NCBI RefSeq assembly: GCF_014203645.1
Contig: NZ_JACHJL010000036.1
Coordinates: 1-34,898, forward strand
Length of the DNA: 34,898 nucleotides
From: Streptomyces zagrosensis
GTDB lineage: Bacteria > Actinomycetota > Actinomycetes > Streptomycetales > Streptomycetaceae
Direction of reading: 5' to 3'
The position numbers were made by a program, and so were the translations under genes. Shown here piece by piece: positions 8,139 to 16,184 of this stretch. Every line of letters starts with the position of its first letter. The stretch's first letter is position 1. The notes below the pieces were generated by a model. That model did no database searches, was not told the origin of the DNA, and saw only the letters and a list, made by a program, of their open reading frames with translations.

Positions 8139-9113
8139 TCAAGCGTTTGACGGCTCGGCCATGGCAACGGCGATCCGCCGCGGCCCGGTGAACGGCTCGC
8201 GCGCATGCGCCGCGAGCATGTTGTCGACGATCAGCACGTCGTCGCGCTGCCAGTCGAAGCGGACAGCCGCCGACCGGTAAGCAGCGCGGAGATGGTCCAT
8301 CACGTCGTCCGGAATGGCCTCGCCATCGCCGTAGAACGTGTTCGTGGGCAGCTCCTCGTCGGCGAAGATCGCGCGAAGTCCGGCGCTGACCTCCGGGGCA
8401 AGGGTGCTCACGTGGAAGAAGGTGGCGTGGTTGAACCACACCTCTTCGCCAGTGACCGGGTGGCGGTGCACCGCGTCGTGGGCGGCGGTGGTGCGCAGCG
8501 CACCGTCCGGCAGCCACTCGGCCTCGATGTGACGGTCCTTGCAGTACCCCACCACGGCGTTCCTGTCGGAGGTGTTGAACGCCTCCTGCCAGGGAACCCC
8601 GAAGCCGGCGTGGAAGTTGCGCACCACCTGCCAGCCGCGCCTCGTGAACTCCTCGCGCACCTGCGGATCGATCGACCGCAGCACCTGCCGGATGTCGGCG
8701 AGCGGAGTGGCGCCCTCGGTGAGCGCCGGCTCGACGCAGTAGAAGTACAGCCGCTGCGGCCAGACCGCCTGGTAGGAGTTCTCGTTGTGCAGGAAGATCT
8801 CCTCGTCCTGCGGATAGTCGGTCGAGGTGTAGACCTGCCCCTTGATGGTCGAGCGAGGCGACGAGCGCTCCGCATAGGCCAGCGGGGACGTGCCCGAGTA
8901 CGCCTCGACGACTCCGCTGAAGCCGTCCACACCACCGACCTCGAAGCCGCGCAGCAGCAGCGCCCCGCGCTCGGTGAGCAGCTCCCGCAGCTCGGCGTGG
9001 TGCTCGATGACGTAGTCGTGAATTCCGGTACCCGCAACGGCGGGCCGGCGAAGCCCCGGTACCGTGCCGCTCCCCGCCCAGCCGGCGGGTACCTCTTCCG
9101 AGGTGATGGTCAT
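8139..9113 (-). CDS. Fe(II)/2-oxoglutarate-dependent oxygenase (TauD/clavaminate-synthase-like), copy 1
   Basis: This is a 324-aa non-haem iron oxygenase. The facial triad reads His109-x-Glu111 (LHNENSY) and distal His303 (VDNMLAAHARE). The distal Arg for 2-oxoglutarate is in the GPRR segment near 312. HxE instead of HxD is seen in the clavaminate-synthase/VioC/AsnO-type enzymes that hydroxylate amino acids, free or carrier-bound. ALLLRGF near 51 and YTSTDYPQ near 95 are family landmarks. I preferred the ATG at 9113; a TTG at 9167 would add 18 poorly conserved residues. The gene follows its paralogue after 58 nt. It probably hydroxylates a peptide residue at the beta carbon (inference). The substrate is unknown. 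Confidence 0.88.
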   Translation of the reverse strand: MTITSEEVPAGWAGSGTVPGLRRPAVAGTGIHDYVIEHHAELRELLTERGALLLRGFEVGGVDGFSGVVEAYSGTSPLAYAERSSPRSTIKGQVYTSTDYPQDEEIFLHNENSYQAVWPQRLYFYCVEPALTEGATPLADIRQVLRSIDPQVREEFTRRGWQVVRNFHAGFGVPWQEAFNTSDRNAVVGYCKDRHIEAEWLPDGALRTTAAHDAVHRHPVTGEEVWFNHATFFHVSTLAPEVSAGLRAIFADEELPTNTFYGDGEAIPDDVMDHLRAAYRSAAVRFDWQRDDVLIVDNMLAAHAREPFTGPRRIAVAMAEPSNA

Positions 9114-9171
9114 GATCAACTCGCTCTGTCGTCGGAGGGTCTGCTGCGGAAGCCGGGGGCCGGACAAGGCC

Positions 9172-10107
9172 TCAGTCGGACATCGCGACCAGGATGCGGC
9201 GGTCGCCGGTAAACGACCGGCGGCCGTGTGCGAGCAGGACGTTGTCGATCAGCATCAGGTCGCCCGTGCGCCAGTCCACGTTCACGGCGGACTCCAGGCC
9301 GCGGTCCCGGATCTGGACGACGTACTCGGCGGGGATCTCGCCGCCGTCGGCGAAGGTCACCGACTGCGGCAGTTCGTCAGCCGACAGGATCGAGTACAAC
9401 TCCGCGGCGGTGTCGTCACCGAGACCGCTCGGGTGCCACTGGTCGGCCTGGTTGAACCACACCTCGACACCGGTGACCGGATGCTTGGTGGTGGACGACC
9501 GCTGCGACTCAACGCGCAGGCTGCCGTCACGGCGCCACTGCCACTCGGCGCCCGTGCCCTTCAGGAAAGTCTCGACATCCGCGCGTTCGCTGGTCTCGAA
9601 GGTGTCCTGCCAGCTCTTGCCGAGGCCGTAGCCGTCATGCAGGTTTTGCACGTAACGCACTCCGCCGGCGAAGGCCTCGCGCACCTCCGGGTCCAAGATG
9701 GCAAGCCACTTGGCGGAGTCGAGGACCGGCGTCGCGCCGCCGGTGCCGGGCTGCGTCTGGCAAAAGAACGCCAGTCGGCTCGGCCAGGCGTGGGCGTAGC
9801 TCATCTCGTTGTGCATCGAGATGTCGAATTCCTGCGGGTACTCGGTCGAGGTGTAGACGTTGCCGCCGACCTTGGTGCGCGGCGAGTTGCCGTGCACATA
9901 CGCCAGCCGGCTCGGCAGCAGGTGGTCCAGCACCTTATCGAGGGTGTCCTCGGTGATGCCGAACCCCCGGAAGACCAGGCCCTTCTCCCGTACCAGGGTG
10001 TCGGCCAGTCCGCCCTCCAACTGGCCGATTTGAACAAGCAGTTGATCGACCCCGCCCTCGCCCTTGGCCTCGATCTCCAGTGGCGCCCATGTCTGGGTGT
10101 TCGTCAC
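9172..10107 (-). CDS. Fe(II)/2-oxoglutarate-dependent oxygenase (TauD/clavaminate-synthase-like), copy 2
   Basis: The 311-aa paralogue of the downstream gene shares LVFRGFG, VYTSTEYPQ, the metal site His99-x-Glu101 (MHNEMSY), WFNQADQWHP, the distal His294 (IDNVLLAHGRR) and a terminal DRR for 2-oxoglutarate. The start is GTG at 10107 with GAGAGGG seven bases upstream, a strong ribosome binding site. Tandem paralogues usually act on different residues or successive positions in the same pathway, so two hydroxylations (or a hydroxylation plus a desaturation/cyclisation) are possible. SyrP-like enzymes act on NRPS-bound aspartate; VioC-like enzymes act on free arginine. The sequence alone does not decide. 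Both genes appear intact. Confidence 0.88.
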   Translation of the reverse strand: MTNTQTWAPLEIEAKGEGGVDQLLVQIGQLEGGLADTLVREKGLVFRGFGITEDTLDKVLDHLLPSRLAYVHGNSPRTKVGGNVYTSTEYPQEFDISMHNEMSYAHAWPSRLAFFCQTQPGTGGATPVLDSAKWLAILDPEVREAFAGGVRYVQNLHDGYGLGKSWQDTFETSERADVETFLKGTGAEWQWRRDGSLRVESQRSSTTKHPVTGVEVWFNQADQWHPSGLGDDTAAELYSILSADELPQSVTFADGGEIPAEYVVQIRDRGLESAVNVDWRTGDLMLIDNVLLAHGRRSFTGDRRILVAMSD

Positions 10108-10143
10108 GGCGCTGCCCTCTCGCTGTAGCCGTCAGATCGTCTG

Positions 10144-10899
10144 TCAAGCCGGGACATGAGCCAGCCGCTCCGCGATGTCCGCGGTCAGCTCCGCCTCCCG
10201 GGGGGCGAGGTAGAAGTGGTCCCCGGGGAAGGACCGCAACGTGAAGCCGCCGCTGGTCAACTCCTCCCAGGCCAATACCCTTTCGCGGATGCAGCCCGGG
10301 TCCCGGTCACCCTGGTACGCGACGATCGGGGCGCGCAGCCGCACCGGGTTCTCCGGCTGGTACGTCTCGATCAGCTTGTAGTCGGAGCGCAGCACGGGCA
10401 GCAGCAAGTCACGCAGCTCGGGGATGCCGTAGGCACCACCGCCGAGCGTCCCCAGCCGCCCCACACCGGCGATCAGCACCTCGTCGGCGGCCCGGTGCAG
10501 CTGGGTGCGGGAGGTACGGTGCGGGGCGTCGCGACCGGAGAGCAGCACCGCCACCGGGCCTTCGCCGTCCCCGACCTCCAGCCGTGCCGCCGCCTCGTAG
10601 GCCACCGCGGCACCCATGCTGTGCCCGAAGAAGACCAACGGTGTGTTCCGGTAAGGGGTGAGTGCTTCGGTGATCTCACCGACCAGTTCGTCCATCGACT
10701 CGATGCACGGCTCGGAGAGCCGCTCCTGCCGGCCGGGATAGCGCACGGCGAGCAGCTCGATGTCGGCGGACAGCCGCGCGGGCCAGCCATGAAAGAGCTG
10801 GGCATTGCCACCGGCATGCGGGAAGCCGATCAGCCGGAGCCGAGGGGTGCCCTCCCGCTCGTACCTGCGAAACCAGATCTCCGAAGCGCTCACCCTCAC
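10144..10899 (-). CDS. Type II thioesterase
   Basis: The 251-aa alpha/beta hydrolase is of the NRPS/PKS editing-thioesterase type (GrsT/TEII family). It opens with IGFPHAGG near 24 (oxyanion loop), followed by PGRQER near 55, the nucleophile elbow GHSMG with Ser94, the Asp in GDRDPG near 198 and the catalytic His in FPGDHFYL near 226. TEIIs remove misprimed acyl groups from carrier proteins and sometimes release intermediates. The GTG start at 10899 overlaps the ketoreductase stop as GTGA, so translation is coupled. A second in-frame GTG two codons in is an alternative start. The gene supports that carrier-bound chemistry in this operon is active. It is separate from the NRPS, so product release may also depend on a terminal domain beyond the window. 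Confidence 0.92.
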   Translation of the reverse strand: MRVSASEIWFRRYEREGTPRLRLIGFPHAGGNAQLFHGWPARLSADIELLAVRYPGRQERLSEPCIESMDELVGEITEALTPYRNTPLVFFGHSMGAAVAYEAAARLEVGDGEGPVAVLLSGRDAPHRTSRTQLHRAADEVLIAGVGRLGTLGGGAYGIPELRDLLLPVLRSDYKLIETYQPENPVRLRAPIVAYQGDRDPGCIRERVLAWEELTSGGFTLRSFPGDHFYLAPREAELTADIAERLAHVPA

Positions 10900-11642
10900 A
10901 GCGCCATGCCTCCGTCGATCCGCAGGACCTGTCCGGTGATGTACTCGGCCTGCGAGGAGACCAGATAAGAGACCAGCGCCGCCACCTCGTCAGGGGTGCC
11001 GAAGCGCCCGAGCGGAATGCGTTTGATGGCCTCCGTAGCCACCGCCTCCGGCACCGAAGCGACCATCTCGGTGTCGATGAAACCCGGGGCCACCGCGTTG
11101 GCGCGCACACCGTACCGACCGAACTCCTTGGCCAGCGCCTGGGTCAGGCCGATGATCCCTGCCTTGGAGGCCGAGTAGTTCGTCTGTCCCGCGTTGCCCA
11201 CGACCCCGGCAACCGACGCGAGGGTGACCACCGTGCCGGCCCGGCGCCGGATCATCGCCCGCACCACCGAGCGCAGCAGGTTGTACGTACCGTCCAGATT
11301 GGTGCGCAGTACCGAATCCCACTCGTCGTCCGACATCAGCGCCATCGGGCGGTCACGGGTGATACCCGCGCTGGTGACCACCGCGGACACCGGGCCGAGC
11401 TCCGCCTCGGTCTCAGCGACAAAAGCCCGGACGCCGGTCCGGTCAGCGACGTCGACCCTACGGACCAGGGCGCGTCGGCCGACCGCCCGGATCTCCTTCT
11501 CGACCTGCTCCGCCGCCGCGTCGTCCGAGCGGTAGCAGATCGCCACATCGAAACCGTCCCGCGCAAGCCGGGCGGCAACCGCTCGACCGATGCCACGCGA
11601 CCCCCCGGTGACCAATGCCACCCGCGCCTCTTGATCGGACAC
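10896..11642 (-). CDS. FabG-like 3-oxoacyl-[ACP] reductase (SDR)
   Basis: The 248-aa short-chain dehydrogenase has the cofactor motif TGGSRGIG (13-20), SAGI near 91 and the catalytic tetrad Asn115, Ser143, Tyr156 and Lys160 (NYSASK). The YITGQVLRIDGGMAL end is typical of FabG. It should reduce 3-oxoacyl-ACP to 3-hydroxyacyl-ACP with NADPH. Together with the KAS III and ACP genes in the same operon this gives a short beta-hydroxyacyl unit (inference). The GTG start at 11642 has GGGGGA upstream. It is the first gene of the minus-strand operon. Upstream lies only repeat-rich DNA and an integrase remnant on the other strand, so this marks the upstream border of the cluster. Confidence 0.92.
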   Translation of the reverse strand: MSDQEARVALVTGGSRGIGRAVAARLARDGFDVAICYRSDDAAAEQVEKEIRAVGRRALVRRVDVADRTGVRAFVAETEAELGPVSAVVTSAGITRDRPMALMSDDEWDSVLRTNLDGTYNLLRSVVRAMIRRRAGTVVTLASVAGVVGNAGQTNYSASKAGIIGLTQALAKEFGRYGVRANAVAPGFIDTEMVASVPEAVATEAIKRIPLGRFGTPDEVAALVSYLVSSQAEYITGQVLRIDGGMAL

Positions 11643-11686
11643 TCTTCCCCCATCCGTTCGAATGAAACAAGAGTGCGTTCCCCGGC

Positions 11687-11701
11687 TATATCCGGCCTAT
11701 A
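11687..11701 (-). promoter_or_regulatory. Possible promoter -10 region of the peptide operon
   Basis: Two TATA-like hexamers read on the minus strand (TATAGG at 11701-11696 and GATATA at 11692-11687) stand about 50 bp before the ketoreductase GTG in otherwise GC-rich DNA. A GTGACG about 16 bp further upstream could serve as a weak -35. This is the only AT-rich patch in front of the ten-gene operon. Promoter assignment is a guess from position and composition. Confidence 0.25.
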
Positions 11702-11711
11702 CGGCTTCCAG

Positions 11712-11749
11712 CACCACCGTCACCACCACGGTCACCACCACCGTCACTG
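11712..11749. repeat. Imperfect CACCAC-rich tandem repeat
   Basis: About three copies of a 12-bp unit resembling CACCACCACGGT lie between the ketoreductase start and the integrase remnant. It has no coding match that I recognise. It sits just upstream of the putative operon promoter, so a regulatory role is possible but unsupported. Confidence 0.6.
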
Positions 11750-11784
11750 TCTGTGGCCGTCGGTAGAACGAACCCGTCATGCCC

Positions 11785-11850
11785 TGGCCCGAGGTGTGGC
11801 CCGAGGTAACGCCCGAGGTGTGGCCCGGGGTGTGGCCCGAGGTGTGGCCG
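11785..11850. repeat. 12-bp tandem repeat, about 5.5 copies (unit TGGCCCGAGGTG)
   Basis: Five near-identical 12-bp units plus a half unit follow each other, with two or three substitutions. In the + frame they would encode repeated W-P-E-V, but no gene context supports translation. The repeat directly precedes the point where recognisable integrase sequence begins, and it may mark a deletion or recombination junction. Confidence 0.7.
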
Positions 11851-11934
11851 ATCCTGGCCGGCGTACGGACGCCGCTGCTCGCGCCCGGGGTCGCTGTCGT
11901 CGCACCTTCCGAGGGACACGACGTGGCGAAGGCT

Positions 11935-12545
11935 GCGGCGTGCGCTGGGAAGATCACTCGGCCAAGGCCCGCTCACTCGCCATCGCCACCCAACTCGTCC
12001 AGGACGGCTGGGAGGTCCATGAGGGTGCTCCCAAGACCGACAGCGGCATCCGCCTAATCGCCGTCGACGAACAGACCAACCAAGACCCCCTGGCCCACAA
12101 GGCCCACCAGCAACAGGAGCGACAGGCATGGGGCGAGGGCTGGCAGGACACCGGACGGATCTTCACCCAAGAGGACGGCTCCCTCCTCCACCCCGGCAAG
12201 GTCAGCGACCTCTTCGAGCGTCTGACGGATGCCGCCGGCCTGCCTCCGATCCGGCTCCACCACCTCCGCCACGTCGCGGCGACACTGATGCTCGCCGCCG
12301 GGGCCGACACCAAGGTGATCTCCGAAACGCTCGGCCACTCCGACACACGGGTCACCCGGGACATCTACCAGTCCGTCTCGGACGTTCTCGCTCGCAACAC
12401 CACCGAGAAGGTCGTACAACTCGTGCCGCACGCCCGGAGGCCCCTGGCCGCGGTGAAGGACGAGGAGCCAACGAACTCCCCCCGCCGGCCCAAGATGACG
12501 CCTCCGCGCAAAAGCGACGAGGCCAAGAAAGAACGCCCCGCCTGA
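11935..12545 (+). pseudogene. Truncated site-specific tyrosine integrase (C-terminal catalytic part)
   Basis: About 200 codons match the C-terminal half of actinobacterial phage/AICE tyrosine recombinases. These run RWED near the start, then TQLVQDGWEVHEG, KTDSGIR and IRLHHLRHVAATLMLAAG (HxxR box). GHSDTRVTRDIYQSV follows, with the His and the Tyr nucleophile. The N-terminal DNA-binding domain and the first catalytic Arg (before RWED) are missing; the reading frame merges into repeat DNA with no good start. I therefore call it a remnant, not an active integrase. The basic tail ends at TGA 12545 and is followed by a strong hairpin. It shows that an integrative element or prophage once recombined next to the peptide operon. 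It need not belong to the same element as the tRNA-Thr scar at 17164. Confidence 0.85.
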
Positions 12546-12558
12546 TGCAGGCGAGAAG

Positions 12559-12591
12559 GAGCCTCGGTCAGCGGGTAGCTGACCGGGGCTC
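12559..12591 (+). terminator. Hairpin terminator after integrase remnant
   Basis: A 14-bp stem (one T-G wobble), starting GAGCCTCGG and ending CCGGGGCTC, encloses the 5-nt loop GGGTA. It lies 13 nt after the integrase stop codon. There is no T-run, as is common for Streptomyces terminators. Confidence 0.7.
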
Positions 12592-12651
12592 GGGCATGTG
12601 ATCAGTGCCACCAATCGGCTGCTGCGCGCCCCTAGTGATCGCACAGCGTGA

Positions 12652-12990
12652 CTATCGCCCTTCCCGGGAACAACCTCGTCGCGAGCACGCGTTTACTCCG
12701 GTCCGCACCATGCGAGCGTCGGGCCGTGGGCTCTTCTCGCGAGGCGCTGACCCCGCCCATGATCTTCGCCACAGGAGCAGATGCTCCAGTTCGCCGACCT
12801 CCACATGGTCGGCCACTGAGTCCACCCGTTCGACGGTCACGGCGAGAGCACCGGCGGGTACGTCGGCGAAACCGTCGTGGTGGCGTTTGACCAGGGCTGC
12901 GCCAATGTCCGTGGCGAAGTCGAGCAGGTGTGCCGTTGCGGGACCGTCACCATGGAGGAACGCGTATACGCCGCCTTGGGCGGTGGCCAC
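12652..12990 (-). CDS. Hypothetical protein, possibly degraded
   Basis: The 112-aa reading frame starts at GTG 12990 and has protein-like composition in its first 80 residues (VYAFLHGDGPATAHLLDF..., VTVERVDSVADH). It then runs into a low-complexity Arg/Ser-rich tail that looks non-native. Protein-like sequence continues upstream in the same frame (VPVESLGHHLVVAT) without a start codon before an in-frame TGA near 13105. It may therefore be a 5'- and 3'-damaged gene. I do not recognise a family. It lies between the integrase remnant and the response regulator in decayed DNA. Confidence 0.35.
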   Translation of the reverse strand: MATAQGGVYAFLHGDGPATAHLLDFATDIGAALVKRHHDGFADVPAGALAVTVERVDSVADHVEVGELEHLLLWRRSWAGSAPREKSPRPDARMVRTGVNACSRRGCSREGR

Positions 12991-13195
12991 GACCAGATGA
13001 TGGCCCAGGGACTCGACGGGGACGCTCCCGTCCGGTCGTCCACGCGGACGGTTCGTAGGGCGTACGGGGGACCCGCCCCCCTCGCTCCGCTGTCAGCTTC
13101 CGGAGCCGGCTGCACTGATGTCCGAAGTCGTTTGCACGTGTTCGTGGGCTGACTGAGCGGCCACTTCCGCGAGTCGGCGCTGTCAGCCGAGTTGG

Positions 13196-13891
13196 TTACG
13201 GGCTGTCGTGGACGCCCGGAGTTATCAGGGTGGATTCGTAGGCGAGGACTACTGCTTGGACGCGGTCGCGGAGGTGGAGTTTGGTGAGGATTCGGGTGAC
13301 GTGGGTCTTGACGGTTTCGATGCTGAGGGAGAGGGCGGCGGCGAGTTCGGCGTTGCTGAGGCCGCGGGCGAGGAGGCGTAGGACTTCGAGTTCGCGGGGG
13401 GTGAGGGTGGTCAGGTCGCCGGTGGGGGGCGGTTTGCCGGCGGCCGGGCGGGCGAAGCGTTCGACGAGGCGGCGGGTGATGGTGGGGGCGAGGAGGGCGT
13501 CGCCCGCGGAGACCAGGCGTACGGCGGCGACGAGTTGCTCGGGAGTGACGTCCTTGAGGAGGAAGCCGCTCGCGCCCGCGTTGAGTGCCTCGTAGACGTA
13601 GTGGTCGAGGTCGAACGTGGTCAGGATGATGACGCGGCACGGGCGTCCGTCAAGGGCCGGTGAGGGGTCGGCCATGATGCGGCGGGTGGCGGCGAGGCCG
13701 TCGAGGCCGGGCATGCGGATGTCCATCAGGACCACGTCGGGCCGGGTCCGGCGCACGGCGGCACATGCGTCGTCGCCGTCCGCGGCTTCGGCGACGACGT
13801 CGACGCCGGCGGCAGCGAGGATCATGCGGAACCCGGAGCGTACGAGCGCCTGGTCGTCGGCCACGACGACGCGCAGCGGGGTGCCGGTCAC
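13196..13891 (-). CDS. NarL/LuxR-family response regulator
   Basis: The 231-aa protein has an N-terminal receiver domain (VVVADDQALVR acidic pocket, phospho-acceptor Asp in VLMDIRMPG near residue 60, conserved Lys in FLLKD near 112). It has a C-terminal LuxR helix-turn-helix (LTPRELEVLRLLARGLSNAEIA-like, then SIETVKTHVTRILTKL). The GTG start at 13891 overlaps the kinase stop as GTGA, so this is a cotranslated two-component pair. In actinomycetes such pairs often control an adjacent ABC exporter. Here the divergent ABC ATPase gene is broken, so the regulon may be lost or elsewhere. The codons end in G more often than in the peptide operon. Confidence 0.95.
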   Translation of the reverse strand: MTGTPLRVVVADDQALVRSGFRMILAAAGVDVVAEAADGDDACAAVRRTRPDVVLMDIRMPGLDGLAATRRIMADPSPALDGRPCRVIILTTFDLDHYVYEALNAGASGFLLKDVTPEQLVAAVRLVSAGDALLAPTITRRLVERFARPAAGKPPPTGDLTTLTPRELEVLRLLARGLSNAELAAALSLSIETVKTHVTRILTKLHLRDRVQAVVLAYESTLITPGVHDSP

Positions 13892-15195
13892 GGCGCCGGC
13901 ACCGGGATCGACGCCTGGACGCGGTAGCCGCCGGCCGGCAGGTGCCCGGCCCGCAGTCCGCCGCCGTGCAGCGTGACGCGCTCGGTCAGGCCGAGCAGCC
14001 CGCGCCCAGCGCCGAGGGGTTCGGGGCGCCGTCCGTCGACCGGCCCGTCGTCGGCGACCTCGATGCGTATGGTGTCGGGCGCATAGGTCATCGTGACGTC
14101 GGTGTGTGCGCCCGGGGCGTACTTCAGGGCGTTGGTGAGTGCTTCCTGAACGACGCGGTACGCGGTCAGTTCGATGCCGGGCGGCAGCGGGCGCGCGTCG
14201 CCGCGGGTGTGCAGGCGTACGTCGAGGCCCGCCGTCCGTACGCGGTCCAGCAGTAGCGGCAGGCGGGTCAGGTCGGGTTGCGGCGCGAGCGGCGGCCCGA
14301 GCGCGTCGCCGTCCGGCGCCACCGACCCGCCGGGGTGCGGCGGCGCCTCCTGGGCGCTGAGGACGCCGAGCAGGTGTCGGAGTTCCGCCATGGTCTCCCG
14401 TCCACTGGTCTCGACCGCGCGCAGCGCCTCGGTCGCGCCGTCGGGATTCGAGCGCAGGACCATGCGGGCCGCCCCGGACTGGATCACCATCACGCTGACA
14501 TTGTGGCTGACGACGTCGTGCAATTCGCGGGCGATGCGGGCACGTTCGCGGGCGACCGCGACTTCGCGCTCGCGTTCCGCGCGCAGGGCGCGGCCGTGGA
14601 AGGCGCCCGCGCGCGTGCGCCACGTGCCGATCGTGCGGCCGGTGACCCACATCGTCGCCATCACCGCGAGCGGGACCAGGCCGGGCGGGCCCTCTTCGTC
14701 CCCGGGGAACCTCGCCGCGAGCGCGAGTGTCGCCACGCCGAACACCCCTGCCGCGACCGGGAGTCGCCGAACGTGCGCCGCGACCGAATACGCGCCGATG
14801 GCCACCGCCATGACTCCGGCGACGTTGCCGTCGTTCCCGTCGGTGATCAGCATGATGCAGACCTGTGCGGTGAACACCGCGATGGGGCGGGTGCGTCGCC
14901 ACGCCAATGACGCCGTGATCAGGATGAGAAACACGACCGCCCAGACCTCCGGCGTGGTCCCGGTGTCCGGCTCCAGGTACGAAACGCCGTCGAATTGTTG
15001 GGGCGGCTGCGGACCGTCCTCGGGCTCGATGACGTACGCGAGCAGGTAGAGGCCGATCGCCGTCATCACCGCCGCGAGCAGCCCGTCGCCGCCGCGCGGA
15101 CCCGGTCGGCGCAGGAACGCCGCGAGCCGGCCGGACACCTGAGAGGGCGTCAGTCCGGGACTGTGTGCGGGCATCGGGGGCGGTGAGGCGGTCAC
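13888..15195 (-). CDS. Sensor histidine kinase (HisKA_3 / NarX-type)
   Basis: The roughly 435-aa membrane kinase has four or five hydrophobic segments in the first 200 residues. A charged coiled linker follows, then the HisKA_3 dimerisation/phosphoacceptor box ARIARELHDVVSHNVSVM, and a C-terminal HATPase with EALTNALKYAPG, VADDGP and GRGLLGLTERV. It pairs with the overlapping response regulator downstream. I placed the start at GTG 15195; ATG pairs at 15231 and 15234 are alternatives. A divergent ABC ATPase remnant starts about 160 bp away, the usual layout of a sensor-regulator-exporter module. The signal is unknown. Confidence 0.93.
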   Translation of the reverse strand: MTASPPPMPAHSPGLTPSQVSGRLAAFLRRPGPRGGDGLLAAVMTAIGLYLLAYVIEPEDGPQPPQQFDGVSYLEPDTGTTPEVWAVVFLILITASLAWRRTRPIAVFTAQVCIMLITDGNDGNVAGVMAVAIGAYSVAAHVRRLPVAAGVFGVATLALAARFPGDEEGPPGLVPLAVMATMWVTGRTIGTWRTRAGAFHGRALRAEREREVAVARERARIARELHDVVSHNVSVMVIQSGAARMVLRSNPDGATEALRAVETSGRETMAELRHLLGVLSAQEAPPHPGGSVAPDGDALGPPLAPQPDLTRLPLLLDRVRTAGLDVRLHTRGDARPLPPGIELTAYRVVQEALTNALKYAPGAHTDVTMTYAPDTIRIEVADDGPVDGRRPEPLGAGRGLLGLTERVTLHGGGLRAGHLPAGGYRVQASIPVPAP

Positions 15196-15358
15196 CCGGG
15201 CATTCTCGCCGGATCGGCGTGCCGCGTACATCATGCGTACGAACCGTCCACAGTCCCTCGCAAGCGCTACCCGCCACGGTGTACCTCGCACGAGGGACGC
15301 CAGGTTGGCTCGCCGTGCGGACGACCGGTCGCCGAGCCGCCACCTAGCATCCCGGGCC

Positions 15359-15706
15359 ATGACACACGTGATCCGGCTCGAAGCCGTGTCCAAGCGGTAC
15401 GACGCGACAGGCCCCATCGCACTCGACCAGGTCAGCCTGGCCGGCGGGGAACGCGAGGCGGTGGCCGTCATGGGTCCGTCCGGCAGCGGCAAGTCCACGC
15501 TGCTCAACCTGATCGCGGGCCTGGACCGGCCGACCTCGGGCGACGTGACGGTGGCCGGGGTCCGGCTCGACGTGCTCTCGGAGACCGGGCTCGCCAAGTT
15601 CCGCCGCCGGCACATCGGCATGATCTTCCAGTTCTTCAAGCCTGCTCGACGACCGCATCGTCGCCGACGACATCCAGCTCCCGGCCGAGCCCGCCGAACG
15701 GCCTGA
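15359..15706 (+). pseudogene. ABC transporter ATPase, frameshifted and truncated
   Basis: The first 95 residues are a standard LolD/MacB-type ATPase: IRLEAVSKRYD, Walker A GPSGSGKST, LNLIAGLDRPTSG and the Q-loop MIFQFF. After FFK the frame is lost. Dropping one C near 15640 restores LLDDRIVADDIQLPAE, the expected continuation. Even then the gene stops near 15707, before the signature and Walker B motifs. So it carries a one-base frameshift and a large 3' deletion. The junction coincides with a drop in GC content. It is divergent from the kinase/regulator pair and was probably its target exporter. The permease gene is absent. Confidence 0.88.
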
Positions 15707-15729
15707 TTCCAAACAAGGAGAAACCCCTG

Positions 15730-16092
15730 ATGGACAACCTCAAGAAGATAGCGATGTGGACAGGAATTATCCTCACCGGTTTGTGTGGCGTCATGCTGCT
15801 TGGTGGCGGCAAGGTGATGTCAGGAACCCTCCTGATTGCTACGGCTTTTATCATGGTTCTACCGGTCAGGCGACCCAAGGTCCCCCGTTGGGCTCGAATC
15901 GGATTGATCTGTGCTGTATTCGGGGTTGTGATATGGAATATATCCACCACCGACCTTCCGAATCCTTCGAATGGGATGGCGATGAGCTGCGATAATGAAC
16001 ACGCTGACACATATACGTCAACTGGGTTCAAGTTCTTGGATCAGGTGACGTATATCTTTAGCGACTTTCTATCTCAAGCCGCGCCTTCCTAA
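15730..16092 (+). CDS. Small membrane protein, low GC, unknown function
   Basis: The 120-aa protein has a clear AAGGAG site 9 nt before the ATG. There are three hydrophobic stretches (about 8-27, 31-46 and 56-72), a basic loop KVPRWAR between the second and third, and a polar C-terminal 45 residues. I do not recognise a family. Base composition and codon use (ATA, TTT, GAT) are clearly lower in GC than anything around it, which suggests horizontal acquisition. It directly abuts the broken ABC ATPase gene at about 15707, a likely recombination junction. Nothing in the neighbourhood reveals a function. Confidence 0.65.
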   Translation: MDNLKKIAMWTGIILTGLCGVMLLGGGKVMSGTLLIATAFIMVLPVRRPKVPRWARIGLICAVFGVVIWNISTTDLPNPSNGMAMSCDNEHADTYTSTGFKFLDQVTYIFSDFLSQAAPS

Positions 16093-16184
16093 TACGGGTA
16101 TCCCTTCTCAATCGATCTTGCCGGTACGCAGCGCCGCGACCGGCGCGAATGCAATCTGCGTTGAGGCGCATCCACGGGCTGGTC

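Noticed and set aside
12837..13640. 267-aa His/Pro/Arg-rich minus frame
   Set aside because: It is an alternative frame of the response regulator and adjacent DNA, with no protein-like domain.
13196..15343. A single 715-aa minus frame fusing kinase-region sequence to the response regulator
   Set aside because: Its N-terminal two thirds are an Arg/Pro-rich out-of-frame reading of the kinase gene. The regulator starts at GTG 13891 overlapping the kinase stop.
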